Part shown: positions 17,489 to 25,766 of the stretch, piece by piece | Layout of the letters: every line of letters begins with the position of its first letter | How positions within the stretch are numbered: the stretch's first letter is position 1 | From: Clostridium aciditolerans | GTDB taxonomy: Bacteria; Bacillota; Clostridia; Clostridiales; Clostridiaceae | Direction: 5' to 3' | DNA length: 64,000 bases | NCBI RefSeq assembly: GCF_016316925.1 | Contig: NZ_JAEEGB010000002.1 | Location: forward strand, 37,822 to 101,821 | Position numbers and translations under genes: made by a program | Notes under the pieces: model-generated | What the model saw: the letters and a program-made list of their open reading frames with translations, nothing else | What the model was told of the DNA's origin: nothing | The model's database searches: none

Positions 17489-18703
17489 TTATTTATTCAT
17501 TAAATCTATTAATTTTTGTGCTGCTGCTTCAGCAAACTTTACATCATTAATAGCACAATCCATTTCAACTACTTCTACAACATTTTTGTTTATACCATTT
17601 CTTAAAATGTCAAATAACACTTTATCTTCTTCTACGCCATAGAATGGTTGGCCTTCTACGTCTATTCCCGATACGCCTTTTAGAGGTAAAAATAAAGCAG
17701 TTTTTTCTTTTGCCATATTTAACTTTTCAACAAGCTTTTTACCGATTGCTTCATTTTCCTCAATGTTTGTTCTCATAAGTGTTACTGTAGGGTTATGTTT
17801 ATATAAATTGCGGCCTTCAAATTTTCTTGGCACTGTATCATAAGGGCCAAAGTTGCACATATCAAGTGCCCCAACTGATACAACCTGTGGAATATGGTTT
17901 CTAGCCGCTGCCTCTAAACGATGTGGCCCTGCATTCAAAACCCCGCCAATAATTTCGTCTGCCCATTCTGTTGTAGTAAGATCTAGCACACCTTCAATAA
18001 AGCCAGCATCAATAAGTGCCTCCATAGATTGTCCACCTATACCTGTTGCATGGAACACAAGTACTTCATACCCTCTAGCTTCAAGATATTCTCTAGCTGC
18101 CGTAACACAGGGAGTTGTTACCCCAAACATAGTCGCAGCAATCAATGGTTTTTTATCCATTACTTTTGTGTTTTCAAATTTAACCATACCTGCAATTGCA
18201 AATACAGCATTTGAAAAAATCTTTGTTGAAATTGAGTTAAGCCCTGCAACATCTACTACAGAAGGCATCATAATAATATCACTTGTGCCTACGTATTGAG
18301 AAGTATTTCCAGAGGCAACTGTTGATACCATAACTTTTGGCACACCAATAGGCAGTGTTCTCATAGCTGGTGTTACCAGTGAAGTCCCGCCACTACCACC
18401 AAAGGAGATAATACCATCAAATTTACCTTGCTTATATAATTCAGGCAGTAATTTTTCCATTCCCTTTGATAATACTTCTGTTGCTAATGCTCTATCTTTT
18501 TTAGAAGCTAGAGTTCTTATGTCTGTACCTGCTGCCTCAGCTACTTCACTGTTTGATACGTCTGGTTTAAAGGTTGGATCAAACACACCAGTGTGAATGG
18601 TGAAAGTATCTAAACCCAAACTTTCAATCAACTCCTTTACATATGAATATTCAGCACCTTTCGTATCGAATGTTCCTGCAATAGCGATTGTCTTCAATTT
18701 CAT
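17489..18703 (-). CDS. UPF0261 / Tm-1-like ATP-binding domain protein
   Basis: 404-residue protein matching UPF0261, the N-terminal half of tomato Tm-1. Seen: N-terminal IAGTFDTKGAEYSYVKELI, FGGSGGTSLVTPAMRTLPIG, TSDIIMMPSVVDVAGLN, a second Rossmann-like domain starting MFGVTTPCVTAAREYLEARG, HATGIGGQSMEALI and FLPLKGVSGID. Full length compared with the family. ATG 18703 has RBS GAGGAGGTT. In plants the two parts are one polypeptide; here the TIM-barrel partner is the next gene downstream, so the two proteins probably work together in one reaction or complex. ATP binding is known for the plant domain; the bacterial metabolic role is unknown. Confidence 0.85.
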   Translation of the reverse strand: MKLKTIAIAGTFDTKGAEYSYVKELIESLGLDTFTIHTGVFDPTFKPDVSNSEVAEAAGTDIRTLASKKDRALATEVLSKGMEKLLPELYKQGKFDGIISFGGSGGTSLVTPAMRTLPIGVPKVMVSTVASGNTSQYVGTSDIIMMPSVVDVAGLNSISTKIFSNAVFAIAGMVKFENTKVMDKKPLIAATMFGVTTPCVTAAREYLEARGYEVLVFHATGIGGQSMEALIDAGFIEGVLDLTTTEWADEIIGGVLNAGPHRLEAAARNHIPQVVSVGALDMCNFGPYDTVPRKFEGRNLYKHNPTVTLMRTNIEENEAIGKKLVEKLNMAKEKTALFLPLKGVSGIDVEGQPFYGVEEDKVLFDILRNGINKNVVEVVEMDCAINDVKFAEAAAQKLIDLMNK

Positions 18704-18749
18704 AACCTCCTCAATAAATTTAGTTTACCTAGTTATATAAACAGGATTG

Positions 18750-18761
18750 GAGAACGTTCTC
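18750..18761. promoter_or_regulatory. 12-bp palindrome, candidate operator
   Basis: GAGAACGTTCTC is a perfect palindrome in the 132-base gap between the regulator gene and the UPF0261 gene, upstream of the latter. It is the most striking symmetric site in the gap and a plausible regulator target. AraC-type proteins usually bind direct repeats, so another factor is possible. Confidence 0.4.
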
Positions 18762-18835
18762 ATAACAAAATCATAAGTTAATCATACTTTTTTCACTTCT
18801 TAATGTAAACGTTGTTATGTACTACGTTTTTGTGT

Positions 18836-20029
18836 TTATGTTATATTTTTAGACCTAAATTGTTTTGGAGAACACCCTTTATACTTTTTAAACATTTTGC
18901 TAAACTGCGCATAATCTTGATAACCAACTAATTCTGCTAAATCCGATAACTGTATATTTTCTTTATTTATGATTTCTACTGCTTTATTTATACGAAATTT
19001 AACTAGATACTCTGGAAAACTACAACCTACCTCTTTTTTAAAAAGACTACTTAAGTAACCTCTAGATACATGAGCTACCTTAGCTAAATCTAAAAATGAA
19101 ATATCATTCATATAATTTTGAGCAACATATTCCTTCACAAATTCAACATAGTTATAGTGTTTTGTAACTCCGTCTAGCATCTTAAGCAATAAATCATCTT
19201 CATCAAGCTGCGCCGATACTTTAAAGGCTTTTGTTATATTTGTAATAGATTTTTCCGATGGAATCCTCTCAAAAGCTGATCCACCTATATATCCCATCAA
19301 GGCATCGTTATTGCTATACATATATTGAACATCAATTGGTGTTTTTACAGGACCACCATATATTAATTTAATTGCATCTGGATTTAATTCATTGCATTTA
19401 TTAAATATCTTTTCCATCTTCGCCTTTGCAGCTTCAAGTGAAAATACTTTTTTTGCCCCTAATAATCCTCCACCTGTTAACCCTAAATGCACGCAAATGG
19501 CGTCAGCACCAGCATTAATCATTTGTTCTGCTTGTATTTCGTTAAATACAAAGGCAACTGTAAACATATTTTTAGCATGGGCAACTCTTATAGCTTCTAC
19601 TTCAATCAAATAATGACATCCGGCTTCTTCGAGAGCCTCACCAAATTGACTATCTATAAGTCCAACTGTGGGGTAGTTATTAATACCTGAAAAGCCCATA
19701 TCTTTTATTTTATCTATGTAGCTTTCTATATTTTTGGTAGGGTCAGTTGCATTAAATCCAAAAATGATAGGCATGTCTTTTACTAAGGGTATTATCTCTT
19801 TTGAAGCAAAGTCCATTACCATATCATTACTATTGCAAAATGGCAGAAAACCTGCTAACGAACTTCTTCCCATTTGTCGAAATCTACCGGAATTTAGCAC
19901 TAAAAGAAAATCAGCCCCACCTTTTTCAGCATACTTTGCTGTCATGCCTGTACCTGTTGCTACACCAATAATATGATTTCCATTCTTTGTTTGTATTTTT
20001 ATATCCTCTAATATCTTTTCTCTCTCCAT
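18836..20029 (-). CDS. PEP hydrolase-like TIM-barrel fused to AraC-type DNA-binding domain
   Basis: 397-residue fusion. Residues 1 to about 275 are a TIM-barrel of the same family as the gene at 16589 (GVATGTGMTAKYAEKGGADF, LNSGRFRQMGRSSLAGFLPF, INNYPTVGLID, HLGLTGGGLLGAKK, IYGGPVKTPID). Residues about 290-397 are two AraC/XylS helix-turn-helix units (ISFLDLAKVAHVSRGYLSSLFKKEVGCSFPEY and the YQDYAQFSKMFKKYKGCSPKQFR signature). Start at 20029 has AAGGGG upstream. It precedes the UPF0261/TIM-barrel pair in the same direction, and is most simply a regulator whose ligand-sensing domain was recruited from the enzyme it controls. Whether the barrel keeps activity is open. Confidence 0.85.
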   Translation of the reverse strand: MEREKILEDIKIQTKNGNHIIGVATGTGMTAKYAEKGGADFLLVLNSGRFRQMGRSSLAGFLPFCNSNDMVMDFASKEIIPLVKDMPIIFGFNATDPTKNIESYIDKIKDMGFSGINNYPTVGLIDSQFGEALEEAGCHYLIEVEAIRVAHAKNMFTVAFVFNEIQAEQMINAGADAICVHLGLTGGGLLGAKKVFSLEAAKAKMEKIFNKCNELNPDAIKLIYGGPVKTPIDVQYMYSNNDALMGYIGGSAFERIPSEKSITNITKAFKVSAQLDEDDLLLKMLDGVTKHYNYVEFVKEYVAQNYMNDISFLDLAKVAHVSRGYLSSLFKKEVGCSFPEYLVKFRINKAVEIINKENIQLSDLAELVGYQDYAQFSKMFKKYKGCSPKQFRSKNIT

Positions 20030-20320
20030 ATTTTTAGACCCCTTATATTGTTTACAATTAATCATTTTCCATAGGAAGATAATTACATTATATGAATAGT
20101 AGATAATAAAATCAAATAATTACCTAAATTTTTCAACTGTTTATTCTTATTAAGTAAGCTTTGTAAATTAAATTTATAATATAATTATTAATTAGCTAAG
20201 TCAAAATAGTAGGAAATAATGAAATATCGGCATCTATAATTAACCTTAGAAATAAATTCTTTAGCAGGTATGTATGATATAATAGAAAAAAAGATTTAAC
20301 GATATTAGAGGTGAGATAGG

Positions 20321-20875
20321 TTGGAAAAGAAAAATATATTGGTATTGACTGGCAGTGCGAGAAAAAATGGTAATAGTGATAAAATGGCAGATTCTTTTAT
20401 AAAAGGAGCAGAATCAATTGGACATGAAGTAATAAAATTTGAAACTGCAAGGAAAGAAATTGGCGGCTGCAAAGCCTGTGAAACATGCTGGAGCAAAGGA
20501 AAACCATGCTCTTTCCAAGATGACTTTGATGAACTTGCACCTTTATTAGAAGCAGCAGATGTCATTGTATTTTCTACACCATTATATTGGTTTAACTTTT
20601 CTGCACAAATCAAAGCAGTCATTGATAAAATGTATGCTTATCTAGGGAAAAGTTGTAAACGACCTCTGAAAATCAAAGAAAGTCTTCTGATTGTATGCGG
20701 GGCTGATGAGGGGACGAACGTATTCGATGGGATAATAACAACATATAGAGAGATTGCTCACTATATGAAGTGGGAAGACAGAGGAGTGCTGGCAGTTCCG
20801 AAAGTTAGTGAAAAAGGTGCTATTGAAGCGACGGATGCACTTATGAAAGCAGAAGAATTGGGAAAGTCGTTGTAG
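20321..20875 (+). CDS. NAD(P)H-dependent flavin reductase, flavodoxin fold
   Basis: 184-residue NADPH-dependent FMN reductase-family protein. Seen: phosphate-binding loop LTGSARKNGNSD near residues 8-20, a Cys cluster GGCKACETCWSKGKPC (about 48-63) like that of iron-sulfur flavoproteins, and STPLYWFNFSAQIKAVIDK, the second flavin contact. TTG start at 20321 with AGGTGAG upstream. Followed by a hairpin terminator, so likely monocistronic. It lies beside an azoreductase gene; both probably handle quinones, nitro compounds or redox stress. Confidence 0.8.
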   Translation: MEKKNILVLTGSARKNGNSDKMADSFIKGAESIGHEVIKFETARKEIGGCKACETCWSKGKPCSFQDDFDELAPLLEAADVIVFSTPLYWFNFSAQIKAVIDKMYAYLGKSCKRPLKIKESLLIVCGADEGTNVFDGIITTYREIAHYMKWEDRGVLAVPKVSEKGAIEATDALMKAEELGKSL

Positions 20876-20892
20876 AAAAGCTTTTTGGTTAG

Positions 20893-20930
20893 GGATATGG
20901 CTATTTTGTCATATCCTTATTTTATTTTTC
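20893..20930 (+). terminator. Terminator after flavin reductase gene
   Basis: AGGGATATG pairs with CATATCCTT around a ten-base loop, followed by ATTTTATTTTT. Confidence 0.65.
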
Positions 20931-21015
20931 AAGGTCTTCTATTTGTATGTATAGAAAAATAATAATCACGAAAAATATTAGATATTAAATTAAATTTAAA
21001 GTGAGGTAAATTACT

Positions 21016-21621
21016 GTGAGTAAAGTATTATATATTAAAGCAAATGTAAAACCAGCAGGAGTATCAAGAACTTTTAAAATTTCAGACAAATTTGTTGAAC
21101 AGTACAGAGAACAAAATCCTAACGATGAAATTATAACTTTAGATCTATACAAAGAGGGTATAGGATTTCTAAAAGGAGAAGATTTGAATAGCGTTTTTGG
21201 ACCTAAGACTGATGAGAGTAGAAAGCATCCAATTTTAAAATATGCATATCAATTTGCTGAAGCAGATAAGTATATAATTGCAGCACCAATGTGGAACTTA
21301 AGTATTCCTGCAATACTTAAGGCATACATTGATTATGTATGTGTTACAGGAATCACATTTAAATATACTGCAGAGGGACCAGTTGGTCTATGTCAAGGGA
21401 AAAAAGCAGTTCATATTGTTACAAGAGGTGGCGGATATTCAGAGGGACCAGCTGCAGCATATGAAATGGGGGATAGATATTTAAGAACAATCTTTGGTTT
21501 CTTTGGTATAACTGACTTTACTACAATATCAGCAGATAAGCTAGATGTTATTGGTGAAGATGTAGAAGCAATTGTAAAAAATGCAATTGAAAAGGCTGAA
21601 GAAAAAGCGAAAAACTTTTAG
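21016..21621 (+). CDS. azoR: FMN-dependent NADH-azoreductase family protein
   Basis: 201-residue flavodoxin-like protein matching AzoR/AcpD. Seen: N-terminal LYIKANVKPAGVSRTFKISDKF, APMWNLSIPAILKAYIDYV (flavin contact and dimer region), GLCQGKKAVHIVTRGGGYSEGP, and C-terminal FGITDFTTISADKLDV. These enzymes reduce azo dyes and quinones by two electrons with NADH. GTG start at 21016 follows GTGAGG. Stand-alone gene converging on a GH18 remnant. Family confidence high; physiological substrate probably quinones. Confidence 0.85.
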   Translation: MSKVLYIKANVKPAGVSRTFKISDKFVEQYREQNPNDEIITLDLYKEGIGFLKGEDLNSVFGPKTDESRKHPILKYAYQFAEADKYIIAAPMWNLSIPAILKAYIDYVCVTGITFKYTAEGPVGLCQGKKAVHIVTRGGGYSEGPAAAYEMGDRYLRTIFGFFGITDFTTISADKLDVIGEDVEAIVKNAIEKAEEKAKNF

Positions 21622-21659
21622 CACTTATCTTAAGATTAAATTATTAAAAGAATGGATAG

Positions 21660-22043
21660 CTAAATCAAAGCTATCCATTCTTTAATAGTATTTGCGTTTT
21701 GGCCCATCATAATTTTAGAAGCAGGCATTTCCGTTAAAGCATATTCAATTAATTGTCTCACAGGACCTATTGGCGATACAGCCATTGGTGGGCAACCACT
21801 ATATCCCCATTCATAAGTCATTAAGGCAACAAAATCTGAAATTTCACCATGAGCTTTATAGTCATGGACTTCATACCATGTACCTACTTTAGTAGCACTT
21901 GTTTTTGATGCCAGGGCTGTAGACATCAGTAGACCTTCCGAGTACAATCTTGCTTTTGCCTTTCTTAAAAAGTTGTTATAGTTTTCTCTTAATTCAGGAG
22001 TCAAAAATTTCATATCAAAATTTATACCGATAGGATTTATATT
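21660..22043 (-). pseudogene. Fragment of a GH18 (YaaH/SleL-like) spore cortex glucosaminidase
   Basis: About 120 residues match the middle of glycoside hydrolase 18 enzymes of the YaaH/SleL type: FLTPELRENYNNFLRKAKA, LMSTALASKTSA, FVALMTYEWGYSG, MAVSPIGPVRQLIEYAL, KIMMGQN. The frame continues upstream of the first ATG (22013) as GINFD, part of the catalytic region in homologues, but then degenerates; after MMGQN the frame is lost. The LysM domains and most of the barrel are absent. It is a relic. Confidence 0.75.
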
Positions 22044-22177
22044 GTTTTTTAATAAAAAAAGAGAGGATTTTAATGATATATGTATAATTAGTATATGTAG
22101 TTAAAAATAATCAAGAAAGGTAACATATACAACAATTTTGGAAAATTTATGCAGACCAATGGAGGTTGCAATAGTTT

Positions 22178-23209
22178 ATGGTTAGTGAATTAGCATACGT
22201 GTTTTTTGCTGGATTAGCAGGACTAATGATTTTTTTTATAAGTTTAATATTTAGGGCGTTAAATGGGAAGAAAATGATAAACGCACCCCTAACAATTTTA
22301 TTAATAATATCATTGACATCTACTGGTATAGCTGCAGGAGTAAATATGTTGTCACAAAAGAATGATAAAAAAGTAAATGCTTATAATACAACATCAAATA
22401 CAGATAAAAAAGATGATTCAAATGTAAAAGACTCCAAAGCTAATGAAACAAATTCAAAAGATTATATTTTGCCTAACAGTGATAAAGAAAAGATAAGTGA
22501 GGAGGAAATTGCGAAATTTAACTTATCAACATTTTCTCTTGCACGAAATGAGATTTTTGCAAGACATGGATATGTTTTTACAACACCTGAGGCAAAAAAC
22601 TATTTTGAAAAAAAAGCATGGTATAAACCAGACCCAAGCTATAATGGAGAGAACCTTAACGAAATTGAAAAATACAATGTAGAATTAATAAAAAGTCATG
22701 AAGAAAAACTCAGTGAAAACAACAGTAGTGGACAAGTAAAAGCTTCGTCAAATAAAAAAGGTAATTTAAAAGGAACTGTTACATGGCAATATAATAAAGT
22801 TATCGGAACTAAACCAGATGTTGGGGCTAAAATTTATTTAATACCAGAGAAATTTAATAAAAGTTCTATGACAGATAAAGAAGCGAAGCCCTTTGCTATG
22901 TTAGGTTCTATATCTGAAGATAAAAAAGGTATATTATTTTTTAAAACAGCAAATGGATATGGTAACTACGAAATCAACGATATTCCAGTTGGAAAATACG
23001 TAATATTAATAGTTTCTAATAAAACAACTAGAAACATACATGAACCAATAGATGATTATCCTAAAAATCTATTAATGCCTTTAGTTAATGATTGGAAGGA
23101 TTTTGAATATTTTAATTTGAATCTCTACAAGTTTACTGTTGGAACAATTGATATAAAAGAAAATGAAACTATAGATGAAAGCTATGATTTTGGATACACT
23201 TACTATTAA
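22178..23209 (+). CDS. Membrane-anchored YARHG-domain protein
   Basis: 343-residue protein with two N-terminal TM segments (about 3-24 and 33-55), a Lys/Asp/Asn-rich linker (60-100), a YARHG domain (about 105-170: LSTFSLARNEIFARHGYVF, then AWYKPDPSYNG) and a C-terminal beta-rich domain (about 185-343) resembling carboxypeptidase-regulatory-like modules (KLKGTVTW-type start, YEINDIPVGKYVILIV). YARHG is an extracellular domain of unknown function common in cell-envelope proteins. RBS TGGAGG precedes ATG 22178. Probably an envelope protein; role unknown. Confidence 0.75.
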   Translation: MVSELAYVFFAGLAGLMIFFISLIFRALNGKKMINAPLTILLIISLTSTGIAAGVNMLSQKNDKKVNAYNTTSNTDKKDDSNVKDSKANETNSKDYILPNSDKEKISEEEIAKFNLSTFSLARNEIFARHGYVFTTPEAKNYFEKKAWYKPDPSYNGENLNEIEKYNVELIKSHEEKLSENNSSGQVKASSNKKGNLKGTVTWQYNKVIGTKPDVGAKIYLIPEKFNKSSMTDKEAKPFAMLGSISEDKKGILFFKTANGYGNYEINDIPVGKYVILIVSNKTTRNIHEPIDDYPKNLLMPLVNDWKDFEYFNLNLYKFTVGTIDIKENETIDESYDFGYTYY

Positions 23210-23369
23210 GAGAATTTTATATTAAAGCAGTACAACTATAAGATATTTGTTATGTTTAAAGATTGCTATTAGGTAAATCAAGGTATAATAAAATAGCATT
23301 GGTATAAAATACATAATAGAATTTATGTTTTTAGTAATTAAATTTAGCATAATATCGGAGGTTGGCTAA

Positions 23370-24416
23370 ATGAAAAAGAAGAAAGGTATTTGGGTATTTG
23401 TAGTCATAGTCCTGGCTCTTATCATAGGGACTTTCTTCCTTATTAAAAGGTTAACAACAACAAGTTATGGCAAAGTTAATATGAAGGTGGCTGTAATGTT
23501 GAAGGTCAACAAATACTTTAATCCCAATTCAATTAAGGGAAAACCAATAAATGAAATACGTGAAATTTTGAATAAGGATTCTACTATTTGGAGTGCTAAA
23601 CCTATACCTTTTTCTAATATAAGAAATGTCAATATAGATATATCTTCCACTAAGATACCTGTACGTATATATACGCCTGAAGGTGGCAGTAATCTTCCTA
23701 TAATTGTTTATTTACACGGTGGTTTTTGGATTGCAGGGAATCTAGATACGATTGACAATGTATGCAGGAAGCTTTCAAAAAATACAAAAGCAATAGTAGT
23801 ATCAGTAGATTACCGCCTTGCACCAGAGAATCCTTTTCCTGCTGGTGTAAATGACGCGTATAATGTGATTCAGTGGGTTTATAAAAATGCTGAAAGTATT
23901 AATGGGGATGCAAAACATATAGCTGTCGCAGGTGATAGTGCAGGTGGAAATATTGCAGCTGCAGTATCCCAGATGGTACGGGATAAAAATGGACCTCACA
24001 TAACTTGTCAGGTATTAGTATACCCATCTACAAACCTATTTGAATTAAATAGTAAGTCTTGGTCTCAGTCGTCCAATGACTTTAATATTTCAAGAGAAGA
24101 TATGGAGAAATATATATCACTGTATATACCGAAGAAAGAAGATAGAAAAAACCCTTATGCATCTCCTTTGCTAGCTAAAGATTTTAAGGGATTGCCTCAT
24201 ACACTTATAATAATAGCTGAAATTGATCCGCTGCGAGATGAAGGAGAAGCTTATGCTGAAAAGTTAAAACATGCGGGTGATGAAGTAGTTGTTGCTATGT
24301 ATAAAGGTACTACACATGGATTTCTTACAATGGATCGGATTTCAGGGGAGGGCGACAAAGCTTTAAATCAAATTTCTTTATATCTCCAGAAAGAATTTCA
24401 AAAGGATAAGTTATAA
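23370..24416 (+). CDS. Hormone-sensitive-lipase-family alpha/beta hydrolase (esterase)
   Basis: 348-residue esterase with an N-terminal TM anchor (about 6-26) and a catalytic domain of the HSL (family IV) type. Seen: oxyanion motif YLHGGFW, SVDYRLAPENPFPAG, nucleophile GDSAGGN, acid in EIDPLRDEGEAYAEKL, and catalytic His in THGFL. It hydrolyses short-chain esters or amides; the anchor places the domain outside the membrane. Preceded by ATCGGAGG. A weak hairpin (AAGGC...GCCTTTTTT, about 24436-24470) follows. Natural substrate unknown. Confidence 0.85.
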   Translation: MKKKKGIWVFVVIVLALIIGTFFLIKRLTTTSYGKVNMKVAVMLKVNKYFNPNSIKGKPINEIREILNKDSTIWSAKPIPFSNIRNVNIDISSTKIPVRIYTPEGGSNLPIIVYLHGGFWIAGNLDTIDNVCRKLSKNTKAIVVSVDYRLAPENPFPAGVNDAYNVIQWVYKNAESINGDAKHIAVAGDSAGGNIAAAVSQMVRDKNGPHITCQVLVYPSTNLFELNSKSWSQSSNDFNISREDMEKYISLYIPKKEDRKNPYASPLLAKDFKGLPHTLIIIAEIDPLRDEGEAYAEKLKHAGDEVVVAMYKGTTHGFLTMDRISGEGDKALNQISLYLQKEFQKDKL

Positions 24417-24801
24417 TTTTTAAATTCCCAATTTACAAGGCTAGGAGTGCATCTTCTGGCCTTTTTTCATGTAATACTATATATAAATTTAAAAGGAGGG
24501 TACAGAATTAATTCTACACATTTATGTAACTTAAAAGAAAATATAAAAAATAAATATATTATAACAAAAATAGACAATAAAAATAGTTTTATTACATAGC
24601 GTTAAGTTTAGGTTTACAATTTAAGTATTATGTAAACTAATAAAAAGTAAACCACAAACATTACATACATATAATACGTAAATATTAAAAGTTGTAAGAA
24701 AATTTTTAATATCTATTGACATATAGTGGAATAAGAGGTATTATAAATACATAATATCAAATTGATAATATCTAAATTATAATAAGTAGAGGCGAAGTAT
24801 T
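24417..24801. other. Intergenic: terminator, GTTTAC repeats and NAD operon promoter
   Basis: Starts with the hairpin AAGGC-loop-GCCTTTTTT (about 24437-24468). Further on, GGTTTAC (about 24611), TGTAAAC (about 24632) and GTAAACC (about 24647) form inverted or direct half sites, of unknown meaning. Then follow the promoter and palindrome listed separately. No coding remnant noticed. Confidence 0.5.
24716..24767 (+). promoter_or_regulatory. NAD operon promoter with candidate NrtR operator
   Basis: TTGACA (24716-24721), 17-base spacer, TATTAT (24739-24744). A 13-bp palindrome TATCAA-A-TTGATA lies at 24755-24767, just at or after the expected transcription start, where a bound repressor would block initiation. 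The first gene of the operon encodes a NrtR-like regulator, so autoregulation at this site is a natural reading. Confidence 0.6.
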
Positions 24802-25692
24802 TTGAATAAACATTTTATAGATAATGAAGAGGAATTTTTAAAAAATTATAATGAAAATGATTATAAAAAGCTGAGTATTACAAACGATATAATAATATTT
24901 ACAACTGCTGATAGGGATGAAGATAATCTTCGAAAGGTTCCTAAAAAAGGGCTGCAAGTTATTTTAGTTAAAAGAGACGACTATCCATATAAAGAAAAGT
25001 GGGCACTTCCAGGTGGCTTTGTTGATATAGAAGAAAGCCTTGATGAGGGTGCTAAGAGAAAGCTTAAGGAAAAGACAGGTATAGACAATGTTTATACTGA
25101 ACAGCTATACACTTTTGGAGATGTGGATAGGGACAAAAGAACAAGGATTATCAGTGTAGGAAACATTGCTTTAGTTGAAAAGAGCAGCATAAAATTTGAT
25201 GAAGCAGATTTACAAAAGAGAAGTGAATGGTTTTGGATAGATAAAACTCTTATCAGTTCTGAAAAGCATGAACAGTGCGTAGAAAACAAACATCTTATAT
25301 CTCTTAAATCCACTGATGAAAAAATAATAATGAATTATGAAGTAACAGAGAAAATTGGAAGAGACATTTTTAGAAGGAAAGAAACAGCTTATAGGTTATT
25401 AGATAACTCTACAGAGGAACTGGCTTTTGATCACTATAAGATATTGGACTATGGAATAGATAGATTAAGAAATAAAGTGGAGTATACGCCAATTGCTTTT
25501 AACCTTTTACCAAGAGTATTTACTGTAAAGGAGCTGCAGAATGTTTATGAAGCAATAATGGGGAGAGAAATTTTAAACTTCAGAAGAAAAATGGGAGAAA
25601 TGATTATAGAAACTGATGAAAGGATAGAGGGTAAACCCTTTAGGCCAGCTAAGGTCTTTAAGTTCAATGAAAACTGGGAGCATAATTTTTAA
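24802..25692 (+). CDS. nrtR: NrtR-like transcriptional regulator with degenerate Nudix domain
   Basis: 296-residue protein: Nudix fold (about 20-170) followed by a C-terminal winged helix (about 205-296: YTPIAFNLLPRVFTVKELQN, YEAIMGREILNFRRKMGEM) as in NrtR, the ADP-ribose-sensing regulator of NAD metabolism. The Nudix box reads GFVDIEESLDEGAKRKLKEK then TGI; the two Glu of the canonical REUxEE core that bind metal are Lys here, so hydrolysis is unlikely and ligand sensing likely. TTG start at 24802, weak RBS. It heads an operon of NAD salvage genes, with spacings of 74, 12, 2 and 56 bases, and probably represses it. Confidence 0.8.
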   Translation: MNKHFIDNEEEFLKNYNENDYKKLSITNDIIIFTTADRDEDNLRKVPKKGLQVILVKRDDYPYKEKWALPGGFVDIEESLDEGAKRKLKEKTGIDNVYTEQLYTFGDVDRDKRTRIISVGNIALVEKSSIKFDEADLQKRSEWFWIDKTLISSEKHEQCVENKHLISLKSTDEKIIMNYEVTEKIGRDIFRRKETAYRLLDNSTEELAFDHYKILDYGIDRLRNKVEYTPIAFNLLPRVFTVKELQNVYEAIMGREILNFRRKMGEMIIETDERIEGKPFRPAKVFKFNENWEHNF

Positions 25693-25766
25693 AAGAAATT
25701 TGATAATTTTCCTTAGAAAATATAATGTTTTCTATTAAGTAATAAAATTAGATTGGGTGGTATGAA

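Noticed and set aside
18029-18299. Plus-strand frames opposite the UPF0261 gene
   Set aside because: They are antisense shadows of a well-conserved minus-strand protein, with no ribosome binding site and no family resemblance.
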